Source of the DNA: Lycocorax pyrrhopterus obiensis
Taxonomy: Eukaryota; Chordata; Aves; Passeriformes; Paradisaeidae
DNA length: 64,000 nucleotides
Direction: 5' to 3'
NCBI GenBank assembly: GCA_014706295.1
Contig: JACSVZ010000015.1
Span: 54,619,535 to 54,683,534 of the forward strand
The notes beneath the pieces were generated by a model. It saw nothing but the letters and a program-made list of their open reading frames with translations. It ran no database searches and had not been told where the DNA came from. Both the position numbers and the translations under genes were made by a program. Every line of letters begins with the position of its first letter. The first letter of the stretch is position 1. Below are positions 11,421 through 59,381 of the stretch, in pieces.

Positions 11421-13712
11421 ATTCATCACCCTCACTTCTGTCACCCCTGGGAATTCTGAGTGAGCATGTTTGGTTTAGTTTAGGGGATTTTTTGTTTTAG
11501 CTCCATTGTCTCATCTCCAGACAACCAGTTAGGGTCCATTTGGTTCCTGTAATTGCAACAGGAGGCCAAAAGCAACAGAAAGAGTAGTAGCACCACAGCA
11601 TGAATTTTGCACCCCTTCCATATCCTTGTAGGGAGAAAAAAGGGTTTAATGCAACTCAGTGTCGTATGTGACATCCAAACCCAGGACCCACCTTGGATTT
11701 CAGATGAGAAAAATCTTTCTGCATGTCTATGCTGCTACATGACAAAAGAGAAAGAAGGAAATACAAACTACAGTCCTGTATTAGCATGAATAGCTCTATT
11801 ATCACTGTACATATTTGTGTATGTATATATTTTTGCCACATAGAGTATACATTCAGTTCTCCCAGATTAAACAGGTGTCTATAAAAATAGGCTATGTCTT
11901 TCCTCTAGAATTTCCATCACCAGAACCATGTGAATTTGTTAACCACCATACATGAAGACAGTGCTCAGTTCATGTTATGTTCAACTGCAAAGTCTTACCT
12001 TAGCAAGACAGTGTCTTCCAAAAGAAAAAAAAAAATGGAGAAGGGAAAGTACAAGTGCAGATTAGAGTGTGGGCTGTGTCTTGACTGTACACAGCTCCCT
12101 AGCAAGGCCATCCTGGGGGAAAAGAACACCATCTATGTGTGATTCTGCCGGTGCTGTGGAAGAAGGAAATGCAGCACTTGGCCATTCCACTCCATGAACT
12201 TACATGACTTCAGCTGAGATGGGAATGTGGAAGGATGTGCACAGCAACTGCAGCAGGATGGGAAGCAGCAGCAAGAATGCTGATCTCGGCAGTGCTACTG
12301 AGTGTTCAGTGCGGGCACAGTTTGGTCAAAAAAAGTGTACACAAATTAAAAAAAAAACCCTGTATCAAAGTAAAAAAGCAAAATATAAATCAAGTAATGC
12401 AGCATTCTTTAGGGCAGTTATAATGGATTAAAATTAAAAACTTTAATGAGCCCAGCTGATTTTAACAGTCTACGAAGCTTGTGTGTCATGTTCTCAGAAC
12501 CAACAAATGGAATGTTCGCATCAGTCTGGTCTTTCCAGTTGCGACAAAACATTCATCCTTGCTGTCTGAATGTTGAAGTGACTGGCAGGAAAGGGCGAAT
12601 CAGAAGTACATCAGAAATTGTTTTAACCAGTCACCCAAGAGTGGGTGGAACAATATGAACCATTAAAACAAGTATTAAAGCAAGTTTGGTCTAAAAAACC
12701 AGGAGTGCCAAAAAAACCCCCGAGGGTAGTTCTCTCAGCTGGACTGACTGGAGTAGTTTATTCTGGTTGGTAAGACCTAGAAGGGTGTTATGTTCTGGGA
12801 GATTAAAACACACCTGTATATTTTAATAAAAGTGGTGTTTTCTTTTAAGCTAAGTCTAGCTACTTAAGTTAGGAATCCGAGTAACTCTCGCACAATCTAG
12901 AGCCTCTACTTGCAGGCATGGACAGATGTTATATAGAGTTCTCACAGTGTTCAGCAGCTTCTGAGCCTGCAGTGCAATTATTGTTAATAATCAGGCATGT
13001 AAGACTGTATGAACAACACACGGTACAACAGACCTACAAAGGCTAGGAAATACAGAATTGAGGCTGAAACTTGCAATTAGGCACAACATATTCATGAACT
13101 GTAAGATCACTTAATAGTTACAGACACCCATCACAGTGTCTGGTCATAAAAGGAAGAGCTGTTTGTGGTTCTGTCTTGGCTCTGGATTTCCTTACTTCTG
13201 TGGATGCAAATCAGACCTTCGGTATGAAATGAGAAGTAATTTGTTATGTTAACTTTTCTTGTTTTCTCATTCTTTGATAAGGGGGCAAAAACAGGGGAAA
13301 ATAAATGCCTGACAGGATCCTAAGTTCCCACAGTACAAATACTATCTATAGTAATGACAAGGTGGTTTGGGATGAAACAGTAAGAAGCACTTCCAGTTTG
13401 TGTAATGGATTTAACATACATTCACAACGTACACTGTTACACCCACAGTGTAACCTGTGACTGCATTAAATGCAACAGGACTGCACAATGACATGTCTGA
13501 ATTATTTTTTTGGACAACAGATACACCCAATATCTGGATTCAATTTTTTTTTTCTGGTTGAAGAGATGCCAGTTCAAATCTTGGACCAACAGCCTATGGA
13601 GTTTGGGTTTTTTAAATGCTATGATAGAGATGCGAGAATGCATCTAGAAATAATTAAGGATTTTTTTATCTGCACATCTGTATTTTAAAATAACTACCTC
13701 CAAGGTCAACAT

Positions 13713-13718
13713 TTTATT
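13713..13718 (-). terminator. Candidate proximal WASHC4 poly(A) signal
   Basis: The minus strand reads AATAAA about 250 bases after the WASHC4 stop codon at 13965. It is the first canonical signal in the direction of transcription and would give a short 3' UTR. Motif evidence only. Confidence 0.4.
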
Positions 13719-13964
13719 AAATTATTTTCAATCTAAAGAAAGTGCTGTAAATAATGCAAACTCCTGAAAAATAGGAGCTTCTACAGGAAATATAGATGAA
13801 CACAGACCTAGCCTCACTGGATGCTAGTATACTACTGTACATTTCCTCTTGGATTTAACACAGCAAGTAAATCAAATCTAGAGCTTTTACCCCTACAGAG
13901 TGTTACTGATGAAGACAAGGACATGAGTTATTTGAGTAAATAATTATCACCCATACCAGCCATG

Positions 13965-50229
<36,265 letters not shown>

Positions 50230-50660
50230 CGCCGCCGACCCCGGCAGCGGCCGCCCAGCCGCCCCTGACTCAGGCGCACGGGACTTCCTGCCCCGCGCCC
50301 GCGCCGCACGCCGGGAAATGGAGGCGGAGGGGGAGCCTGGGCTCCGGGCGAGGAGGCGGGACAGCGCTGGCGCCGCTCCGCCGCCCCTCCCTGCCTCCCT
50401 GCTTCCCTCCCTCCGCCCGCCGCCACCGGGGGGTCGGTGCCGGCCGGCGCTGCCACAGCTGAGGGGGAGCGCGGGGGAGGCCCCGCGGGGCGGGAGGCGC
50501 TGCCCGGGTGCCCGCGGCGGGGCAGGGAGTTCGCTCCCTCCCCTCTTTGCGCCGACCCCCGGCAGCTTGAGCCGGTCGTGCTGCTGAGGCAGGGCCTGCC
50601 TCGGGGGCACCGGGGCTTTGGGAGCTTCTCTGCTTTTCCCCTGGGGCTCGGCACCCCAGC

Positions 50661-51489
50661 CCCGTCCCTCTGATACTGACTCCGCACCTCTGCCAGGCTG
50701 CTGGCGAGAGGGAAAGCTCTGCCGGCTAAAGCCGATATCGTGACAGCCCCCGCAGCCGCCCCAGCGCTTCCCCTTGCTGGTGCTGGAGGAAGGAAGCTGT
50801 GCGAGGAACTGTCCCAGCTCTGGGACGGTCTGGAGCTCAGGGACAGCTGCAGTAGCACCCGCTAATCATCCCGCTGTCATTTGTGGTCACAAGGGCCATG
50901 AGGTACCTGCGTGCCACGGTTTTTCTTTATTCCAGGGCCCTGGGGGGTGTAAGATCAGAATAAAAACAGAAGCACTTCGGATAGGGAGAGATGTAGCCAC
51001 TCAGGGCCATTAACAGTGACCACAGCAATTTCATTACTTCAGCAGAATCTGTAGCATCAGCAGAAAAGGAAATGGCTTTCAAAAGCAGTATTCCTAGGAG
51101 CATCAGCAATATCAGTGGGGAAAGAGCAACAAAAATAGCACTTCGGATGAGAGATGTATCAGTTAAGTGCAGGACCATCCACAAAAGCTAACTTGGTAAT
51201 GCAACAGTTCTGAAAATAGCACCTCCTTTCTGATTGCTTTATGATTAAAAAGAAGCCATCCTTTAGAATCTATTGATTTAAAGTTTTTAGGGATGAAAAA
51301 TCTGGTTGGTTGAAAGATCATGTTTATTGGTGACTTTTTCCTGTTTAAAGTGCATTCTAGGAGGCCAGCCTGGGAAAGAAGAGATCAAATTTAGCTTTGT
51401 GTGAAATGACATCAACAATGTTTGGAATAAGTTGTTTGCTTGTTTTGTTGAGGGGTTTTTATAGGAGAGAATTCTGATTTGGAACATGT
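50661..51489. other. Intergenic DNA upstream of WASHC4
   Basis: The GC-rich shoulder of the promoter island fades into ordinary AT-rich DNA. I see no gene, LTR or CR1 signature. Confidence 0.5.
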
Positions 51490-51920
51490 TGTCAAATTGA
51501 ATCACTAAAAAAACCGGTATTCACGGACAAAAACTCTCTAACTAATTAAAGTTAGAAAGTGGTATGTTTATTACGCCGGCGGGCGGCACGGGAGTCGCCT
51601 CCTAGAGACGTGCCAGCACCTTACACGGTTATCTGCCCTCTATTTTTCACAAAGTGTTACATATTAATCATATACATATTTCTATATGTATATGAATTCC
51701 CGCTTCTTATTAAAATGAGGTTATTAGTCCTTTGCGCGTGCGCAATTCCTTTTTTTCGATTTGGGTCGGTGGTCTTGATTTGAGTCAGTGATCTTGAAAG
51801 ATGAAGTCAGGGATCTCTTCATCACCATGAACTTTCTACCTTCTATTGTGGGCAAGCCTCGGCAAGCCTTCTGGAGATGGTCCATACCTCCTGCCTGTAT
51901 TTGATCATGCAATCTAGGTG
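51490..51920 (-). mobile_element. Probable endogenous retrovirus LTR (minus orientation, right edge uncertain)
   Basis: Read on the minus strand it has LTR layout: a CpG-bearing segment GCGCACGCGCAAAGG (51730-51744), an AT-rich region, a GC-rich stretch, then the poly(A) signal AATAAA (plus tttatt at 51567-51572) followed by a short U5-like end. The isolated CG-rich block in AT-rich DNA is foreign to its neighbours. The left edge is placed at a TGTCAA at 51490. A matching TTGACA lies at 52233-52238, but no flanking duplication supports that pair. No internal viral genes are visible, so it is probably a solo LTR. Confidence 0.5.
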
Positions 51921-52238
51921 CTAGCTATAATTCTATCAGCTTCTTTTGTCCTTATGACAGTTCATTTACTATAAGCAAAGTTTCAGACAGGTACATAATT
52001 GTGAATAGCACTATACTTCTTGGCTAAATTTCTAACTCTTCGTTAGCTTATCTTCTGGTTTAATCATTACAAATTGCTTCTAACTCCTAGCTAAAGTTTA
52101 ACTCTTCATAATCTTGACTCAAAATAATCGTGATGTAAATATGTCAGTACATCTCTACTCATTGGCTCTTATGGAAACTGAAGATGTTCACGTTGGGTTT
52201 TAATGGAACTAGAAGGTTAATTGTGCAGGACATTGACA

Positions 52239-54300
52239 GCTGGCAGTGAACACAAGTGTCTCTAAGGAGATGATAAGTGTCACACAAAATGAAAACACAA
52301 CTTATGCTAGATTTTAAGGATTTCATTCTGTCTGTGCAGATTTATTTGAACTCAGTATAGCTGCTATACATTTACTCAAGGCCAATGTATGTCTTCCAAT
52401 TCTTAAAAATGAAACAAAAAAAAAGAGGAGTTTTCTTTACAAACTATATATGCTTTCTTTGAAACAAGCACTGTTCTTTCAGCTGTGGAAGACTGCACAT
52501 GAACAGAGGCTTTCAGGCTGCTTAAAAAGTAGTCATCAGGCCTTTTGCTCTCTGTCTCAGAAAAAGATGTCCTTGAATTCTGCTGGATGGTACAAGGGAG
52601 AAACTTGCAGAACTGGCACTTGGTAGGGCCCTCACTTCCCACATCTAAATTGAATTTGTAAAGTAAATATTGCAGGGTTGTTTGTTGCAAGGTTGTGGGA
52701 TCATCAAAATTGGATGCAAGGTAATCCAGCTGGGTGGTCTGTGCAATGACTGCACCAAAGGGCGCACTGTGATCCCCACAGCATAAGTGATGTAGCCCTT
52801 ATTTTAAATATGGAAAAAGAAAATTATTTTAAAAGAAAATGTATTGAAGTACTAATTTTTTCTAAAATGGAGCAGGAGGCTCCATAACTAAAAAGAAAAT
52901 CACAATCATACTCAAGTAAGTACACCGGTTAGATTTATGCTGCCATTCATGGTCCACTTATTTAAATGGCTGATGATTGGCTTTTCCTTTGGCTCCCTAG
53001 GTGGCAGTGTTTTGTTGCTCACACTGAAATTATTTAGGTCATTTGTAGATTCTGCTAGAATTTCTGTTTTCTCTGAAAATCTGATTTAGACTTTATCTTG
53101 AAGCTCACTGGCAGCAAGACTGGCTTGGATTTGATTGATAAGTTTGCTGGGCTGTCTTATCATTGAATGGCTTTATGCTGTTCGCTCATGTGAATTTACT
53201 GACATTTTACAAACATAATTTCTGAAAGCTGGATGACGCAGCTGCCATTTGTACCAGGAAGCTTTTATGTGGTACAAGCTCATAGGAATTGCTAAGATTG
53301 CTCAAATATCTGTTAGATTCTTCAGGCAATAGAGTAGTAAGAAAAGTCTTTAGACTTTATTTAATAGACAGTGATTTCTAAGCTGAGCATTACTGAACAC
53401 AGATGCAGTTGATAAAACAATAATTTCTTTTGGTCAGGCCAAAATGATCATGAAATGAAATTTCATAATGGACTTTCACAGGAAATGAGCGAAATGTGAA
53501 CACAAATATGTTCCAGCTGAAATTACTTGTTGCACTTGAGTACTAGAAAAGGTAGGTGAGAGAATGGAGTCCAAAATATAGCAGAATTAATATGGTACTA
53601 TGACTGTTTTATTTATGAAGTGGTTAGATATCTATGGATTCATAAATCAACAGGGGCTTTATTCCATGAGGTGCTAAAAATCCTTCTTCCTTTGGAATAA
53701 TCCCAGTTGGAAATGTCATTCTACAATGGACAATACAGTTGCCTGGTATTTTTGAACAGTATTTTTCTGATAATTGAAAGCATATTGATAACTTTAACAA
53801 TCCAAACAGAAGCCATTTTATTTTTAACAAAAAGGGGGTGAAAAGCACCCAGAGCAGAAATTGCTTCTCGTGTACACAGGCAAAGTTCCACCAAGATTAA
53901 CAGAGTTAGTAGTTACTAGAATTGTAATTACTTACAGGAGAAAGAATTTGACTTGCTGTATCTGCAGAAACCCAACTATTCTATATGCTCCTTGTCTGTG
54001 GAATGTTTGATGCTGAGCTCTGAGCATTTAAAATAAAATAAAGATCTTGCTCAAAGTTTTTGTGGCAGAATTCCCAGAAAGGATTTGCCATCTGAGATCT
54101 GCTCTTTGCAGCTGTACTCCACAAAGATAGCAACAACTTTTGCAGATGTAGTTTCTACTCTGTCTCATGGAATCTGAGAGACTTCCATTTATCCATGTGA
54201 GTAAGGGATCTGCACATGATGGTTCTTGCCACTTGTTAAATTGGTGAAATAATCTCCTTTCCTCCTCAAATACGTATGCCTCCTTTTGGTTAGCCTGGAA
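52239..54300 (-). other. Unassigned region with patchy open frames on the minus strand
   Basis: A series of open patches lies on the minus strand. One of about 130 codons (52403-52797) reads DDPTTLQQTTLQYLLYKFN and CQFCKFLPC. Another of about 85 codons (54043-54297) follows a good acceptor and reads FEEERRLFHQFNKW. Shorter patches lie between them, broken by stops and frame changes. No family is recognised. Open stretches of this size also occur by chance in this window, so it is listed only as a region to test, not as a gene. Confidence 0.2.
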
Positions 54301-57136
54301 AAATGAAATGTCAAGTGTAAGGTTTTAAATGGTTAATGTGTAGTTAAGACCCTCCGGGGAAAAAAAAGATTTAAAGTAATACAAATTTTAAATATAAATG
54401 TTGCAGAGATAACACACAAAGTAACTTTCCCATAAAATCTTGCTTCAGCAAGTGGAAAAATCTGAAATGTTTTTGTTGTATAAAATTTTAGTTGAAACTT
54501 GTCATGCAATTAACATACTTAGTGAACAACCATACAAAGCCTTACTTTATTTTTGTTAATTACTCCGTCTTTAAAACTAGGTGAACTCTGAAGTACTCCT
54601 GAGGAATTTGAGTCTGAACTATGACCAAATCTTTAATCATCATGAAAAGCTGCATCAAGGCTGATTTCCAACAACAAAAAGCCTATGCAGAGCTAATTTA
54701 TTTGATTACTGAGTCCCAGGGCATGATTTTCAAAAGAAAGCAAATCCTGGAAGATTCCAAGCAGTTTCCCAAACACTTCAGTATGTGCACACTGTGTGGA
54801 GCACAGTCTTTCCTAATGATCTTGCCAAGTCTTGGTGATGTCTTCAAAGACACTGAGTAGCTTCTGCTTCACAGAAGTCAAGGATTAAAAATATTCAGCT
54901 GCATTAGGTCTTATATTTGTTCTGTACATTTCTGCACATACAAACACGTTCTGCACATATTTGGTATTGAACAAGCACATTTAACTCCTGAATTGTTTTC
55001 GTAGACTTATCCCCCTATCAGTTTTTGCCATTTGCTGACAAACATCTATTGAAAATTTGGTAACACAAAGGAAAAAGCCCATGCTGAAAAGCTTACTATG
55101 GGTAGTTGCAGTTTTTTTCCCAAAGCTAAAATTTGGCTTTAGGAAAAAGGATCAGAAGTGGAAGGAAAAAAATCAAAAAAGAAAGCGTAATGTATAAAAT
55201 GTGCTCCAAACAAAGTAGCCACTGGTCCTAGGATTTTTTTCCCAGAGGAACAAGAAATTGATAATTTGCAAGGTACTTCTCTGACTGGGGTACAAAAATT
55301 AATGGGTAGTACTTTGTGTCACTTTTTCTAACAACATAAAGCCCAGAGGAATGCACTGTAACTGTTGCAATGTTTAACACTGATGTTGGAGTTTACTATG
55401 TCATACAATACCTATCTCGAAGAGGTCAGCCTAATAATTTTCTGGATACCAAAAATCTTGATTGTAACTATTTGCACTTGAAATTCTAAATAGGCAATTT
55501 GTTGAGTGGTTGTTAAAACCCATTTGTATGAATTCATCACTCTGATGATAAGTGTGAAGCTGATGATATGTAGATACTATCCTTGTCTGTGTTTTAGCAC
55601 ACCTTTATCCCCGTTCATCTCCCTGCCTCTCTTATTGCTGTGAAATCTAAAGTAAAGCCCATGTCTTCCTTCCCAGCTCTTCTTTATCGCATAACTCTGA
55701 TGGCAACACGCATCTTGTCTTGTGATTTTTCCCTCGTCAGCTAACATTTTAGTAGTCTATGAAGTAAATGGAGGTCTATTACTGTCTCACTAGGTTAGGA
55801 ATTGTGTTTGGAGATTAAGGTGTGCCAGCTAATTAAACCTTGGTGCTTTACACTTGCATTGTTGTACTGTCTATGCTGTGTGTGTATAGGGAGTAGAGCC
55901 ACAAGTTATTACAAATTGCTTTCCCAGGAAAATCAGGTATATTGCCGTAAGCTGATATGTCAGTGGCTAAATGCCAAGTGTGTGGTGTTCTGGTTGGAGA
56001 GGATTTTAGATCATGAACCAAGATTTGAAGTTCTGTGAACTTCAGCAATGCTTTAACCCCGTTCCAAACCTTGCATTATAGGACCATTTTGATGCCAGCT
56101 GTTGTAGTAGAAGTTAGTTGCAGTCTATTGTATGGAATTTGTGCTACTTCTATCAAGTCATGGGAATACTACACACACATTCATTCCTCGTAATGTCAGA
56201 GGTAGTGCTATCATTCCTTTAGTAAGGGCTGTCAGTACTTCTTATTTGAGCAGATCGTGGGTTTGCTCAGCTGCAAACTGAGCTGTGCATGAACCTGTAT
56301 AATCCTTGTATTGCTACAGCACGACCTGTCAAACTGTGCAGTTAATCTTTCTGAAGGAAACTGCCAGTTCAAAAAGGAAAGAAAGATACTAACAACAGGC
56401 ATTTCAGACCAACAGCTCCTGTAGTAGTTAAAGGATGCATTTTAGTCCAACAAAATTATGAGTTTTAATGGTTTTATTGTACAATTTAAAGAGGGAGTAT
56501 TTTAAATAAATACTTTTAGCAATGAAATTTGGTAGATTTTTTGTGAGATAATGGGAAGATATGAGGCTGCATACCCATGGAAGTAGCCAATAACAATAGA
56601 GCATGTACCATTTTAAGAATAAGCCACAAAGCAGACTCTTTTAACATTCTTAGTGAAAGTCTGGAATTACTGTACACCATTCTTTTTAAACCCACAGTAC
56701 CACAGATACTAGAGAAGGAACCACTTGTATAAACATATTATCCCATTTTGTTAATAGAATTTTTTTATGAATTTTACTTATTTAGTTTTTAATACCTCAG
56801 AGCAAAGAAAGTCACTAACTCCCTTGGTTGATTATTCCATAATCTAATAAATCACCACACACTTCACATTCACCACACACTTCACATGACACCATCATGA
56901 GAAGAATTTTCACTGAAGTGGCCAACTACCCCTGCAGCTTTTTCACCCCATAGAGAAGAAATTATAGGAACTGACTAATGATTTTTCTTTGTTGAATTTT
57001 CTTCGCAAAACTGAAGTGCAGTGGTTTATTTTAATTACAAAGTTTTTGTTATAATTTCTGTTGTTTCCACTCATAAGTGCCACCTACACTTATGGGGCTG
57101 CCAAGAGCCTTGAATAAAGGACAGGATATAGTTTTG
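54301..57136. other. Intergenic AT-rich DNA
   Basis: I recognise no gene or interspersed element. A short direct repeat is present at 56853-56888. Confidence 0.5.
56853..56888 (+). repeat. Two-copy 18-bp direct repeat
   Basis: The unit caccacacacttcacatt occurs twice in tandem, with the second copy differing in the last base. Confidence 0.85.
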
Positions 57137-57140
57137 CTAT

Positions 57141-57830
57141 TGTGATAGATAGATGCTATAATATTGGCTTTCTGCAAATGTTAAAATGAGTGATGCTAAA
57201 GTAGCTTTTGTAATAGATATTATAATAGTGGCTTTCTACAAATAGATGCTATATGTAAGAGTAGCTTTGTTACAAATAGATGCTATATGTATAATGTAGC
57301 TTTGTTACGAAGATGTAGGGTTTTTTTAACAATAACTAATGCCTTTATTTCTGTCATTTAACCTAAAACTTAAACATAATAGTGAAATAGCTATGCTTGT
57401 GAGCTGTCTGCTTGGTTGGATAACATCCAACCAACATATGTTGAGGACCCCTGCTACTGACATGCCAACTATCAGCAACTACCGTCTGCAGAAACCATGG
57501 ACCAAAGCCCACTCTGGGAGTGATAATAAAAACGGACTAAAACCACAGCTAAGAAATGCACATGCTCTAAAAAGGCGGACCCAAGGAGGAGCCATGCTAA
57601 ACAGTTGCTGAGAAAAGTTTGAATATGTATAAAAGTTTGAATATGCATAATTATTTATGAATATGTAATAGGCTGATGTGTGTGTAAAGGGTGTCTCCGA
57701 AGTAGCATGTGTGCTCTTGGCTGAGCGCCAAAGCACCCAGCGCTGTGAATTTTGCTTTATTATCTTTGTCCCTTATTGTCCTTTATTAAACTTTTCAATC
57801 CTAACAGGAGAGTGAACCTCGTTTTTCACA
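57141..57830 (+). mobile_element. Solo LTR of an endogenous retrovirus, 690 bp, with target-site duplication
   Basis: It begins TGTGATAG and ends TTTTTCACA, giving perfect 5-bp terminal inverted repeats TGTGA/TCACA. It is flanked by the same four bases, ctat, at 57137-57140 and 57831-57834. Layout on the plus strand: a U3 with imperfect tandem repeats (57238-57306), a TATA-like tgtataaaag near 57625, a poly(A) region with ATTAAA-type signal near 57785, then a short U5. No viral coding region lies inside or beside it, so it is a solo LTR left by recombination. A 4-bp duplication is typical of gammaretrovirus-like (ERV1) elements, but the class is an inference. Confidence 0.85.
57238..57306 (+). 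repeat. Tandem repeat inside the LTR U3
   Basis: Two units of 34 and 35 bp beginning acaaatagatgctatatgta and ending gtagctttgtt, with more diverged copies upstream (about 57146-57237, sharing agatgctata and ggctttctgcaaat). Placement in U3 suggests a duplicated enhancer. Confidence 0.8.
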
Positions 57831-57834
57831 CTAT

Positions 57835-58849
57835 GCAGGACTAAATCAGGGAATGAATAATGGTATGAGAGTCATAATGCAAGCCCTTGTGTAACTTTGG
57901 GGGGGGGGATTGTGTTGTGCCAACCTGACTTTCTTTGGGACTGGCACAATTTACCTCTTGCAGTACCTCTCCTTCCTGTGCCCCCTGGACAGGGACGGAA
58001 CAGCAGTACTGCAGCAGTCCTTGTCCTCAAGGTACTTCTCAGCATTTGAAATACCCTGAGGAAGAGGATGGGGGCCTGGGAGTTCAACCCTGGTGACTAC
58101 TATTGCAGTTCTTTTGCAGGAAAGTATAAAAAAAGTCTCATTGAGATATGGATGTTTGCATGTGTTAGGTAAGACTTTATCTACTCTGTTTTCAACTGTA
58201 GCAAGGTGACTGCAGGTCATGACTTTGGCTTAAGCACTGCCTCTGACCTCTCTGACATATTTCACAACTCGGCTACAAGAAAAATGTTTCCATTTTTGTC
58301 TTCCTTGTTTTCTTGACAGGAACATCATGTATTTCAGTTTATTACCCACCCATGTTCTTTAAGTGTTGCTGGGGTTTAAACCTGACCTAATTTGCAATGA
58401 TGCTTATATTACTGCTGTGCTGTCTACTCTTGCTTTTGCTATTCCTGTCCCTTTGGGGATCATTTTCACTTGCTTTCTGGTCTTTTTAGCACCTTGATCT
58501 TGTATTTTCAGGATCTTCTCCATACCTCTGACATGAAGATTTTGTTGTAGATTCTGAATAATATTGAAGTTCAAGCATTTTTATTAATAGAACTTGAGAG
58601 GTAGATTTTAAAAAAATTATTAAGTAGAGTGAGCTGCTTTAAAAATGCTTGGCGATGGTGGTGATATGGATTTCCAGAAAGTCATTAATGTTCTTTAACC
58701 GCATTACTGCCATGAAATAAACTAAAGTTAATGCTGATAATCTACATGATCTTTGACTGCCACAACAGATTCAAAGGAATGTCTCGCCAACAGCCTCAGT
58801 AGAGAGGGCAAAGGTGAAGGTGAAGGTGAGGGGCTCTGTCCCCTCAAGC
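57835..58849. other. Intergenic DNA between the solo LTR and the CR1 element
   Basis: About 1 kb with a G homopolymer at about 57899-57908. I recognise no gene or repeat family. Confidence 0.5.
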
Positions 58850-59380
58850 TGTAAATGGCCAGGGCACTGCTGGGGACACTGCAAACATCTCAGACTGCAA
58901 AATGCCACCTGGGTGGCTGTGACTGCATGATAGACGAGGAGTTACTGGAGAGGGTGCAGTGGAGAGCCACAAAGATGAAGAGGGGTCTGGAGCATTTCTC
59001 TTACAAGAGCTGTGAGAAGTGGGTCTGTTTAGTCTAGAGAAGGCTGAGAGGGGATCTTATTAATGCATACAAACACCTCAAAGACCGGTGCCTAGAGGGC
59101 GGTGCCGGACTCTTCCCAGTTGTGCCCAGCAACGAGGAGCAACGGCCAGAAACTAAAACACAAGAAGTTTCACCTCAACATGAGGCAGAGCTTCTGTACA
59201 TTGAAGGTGGCAGAGCAGTGGAACAGGCTGCCCAGAGAGTCTCTCTCTGTGGAGACTTTCAAAACTCACCTGGACACATTCCTGTGTGACCTGCTCTAGG
59301 TGACCCTGTCTTGGCAGGGGGGCTGGACTGGATGATCTCCAGAGGACCCGTCTAAACCTAACATTTCTGTGATTCTGTGA
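58850..59380 (+). mobile_element. CR1 LINE 3' end abutting the ALDH1L2 CpG island
   Basis: From about 58930 the match to CR1 is clear: ctggagagggtgcagtggag, ccacaaagatgaagaggggt, ctggagcatttctcttac, aaggtggcagagcagtgg, aacaggctgcccagagag, ctggactggatgatctccag and terminal repeats attctgtgattctgtga at 59364-59380. The 5' part (58850-58930) is less certain. A (ggtgaa) triplet repeat lies just upstream at 58813-58830. The element ends one base before the CpG-rich promoter DNA. Confidence 0.9.
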
Positions 59381-59381
59381 C

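Larger units (their letters stand above)
10882..13964 (-). other. WASHC4 3' UTR or intergenic DNA between convergent genes
   Basis: About 3.1 kb without a recognisable coding exon. It is AT-rich except for the GC-rich patch at 11080-11420. Short A-runs occur near 12018-12035 and 12330-12360. Several open frames of 60-100 codons exist, but none has family motifs or clear splice sites. Depending on which poly(A) signal is used, this is either WASHC4 3' UTR or spacer. Confidence 0.5.

Noticed and set aside
11069..11444. Possible zinc-binding protein (VLCPVCRK) on the minus strand in the GC-rich patch
   Set aside because: A single CxxC pair is too little, and overlapping frames exist on both strands. 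Kept only as an unexplained composition anomaly.
51490..57830. A full provirus between the LTR-like block at 51.5 kb and the LTR at 57.1 kb
   Set aside because: The two LTRs are in opposite orientation, differ in sequence, and have no gag, pol or env-like frames between them.
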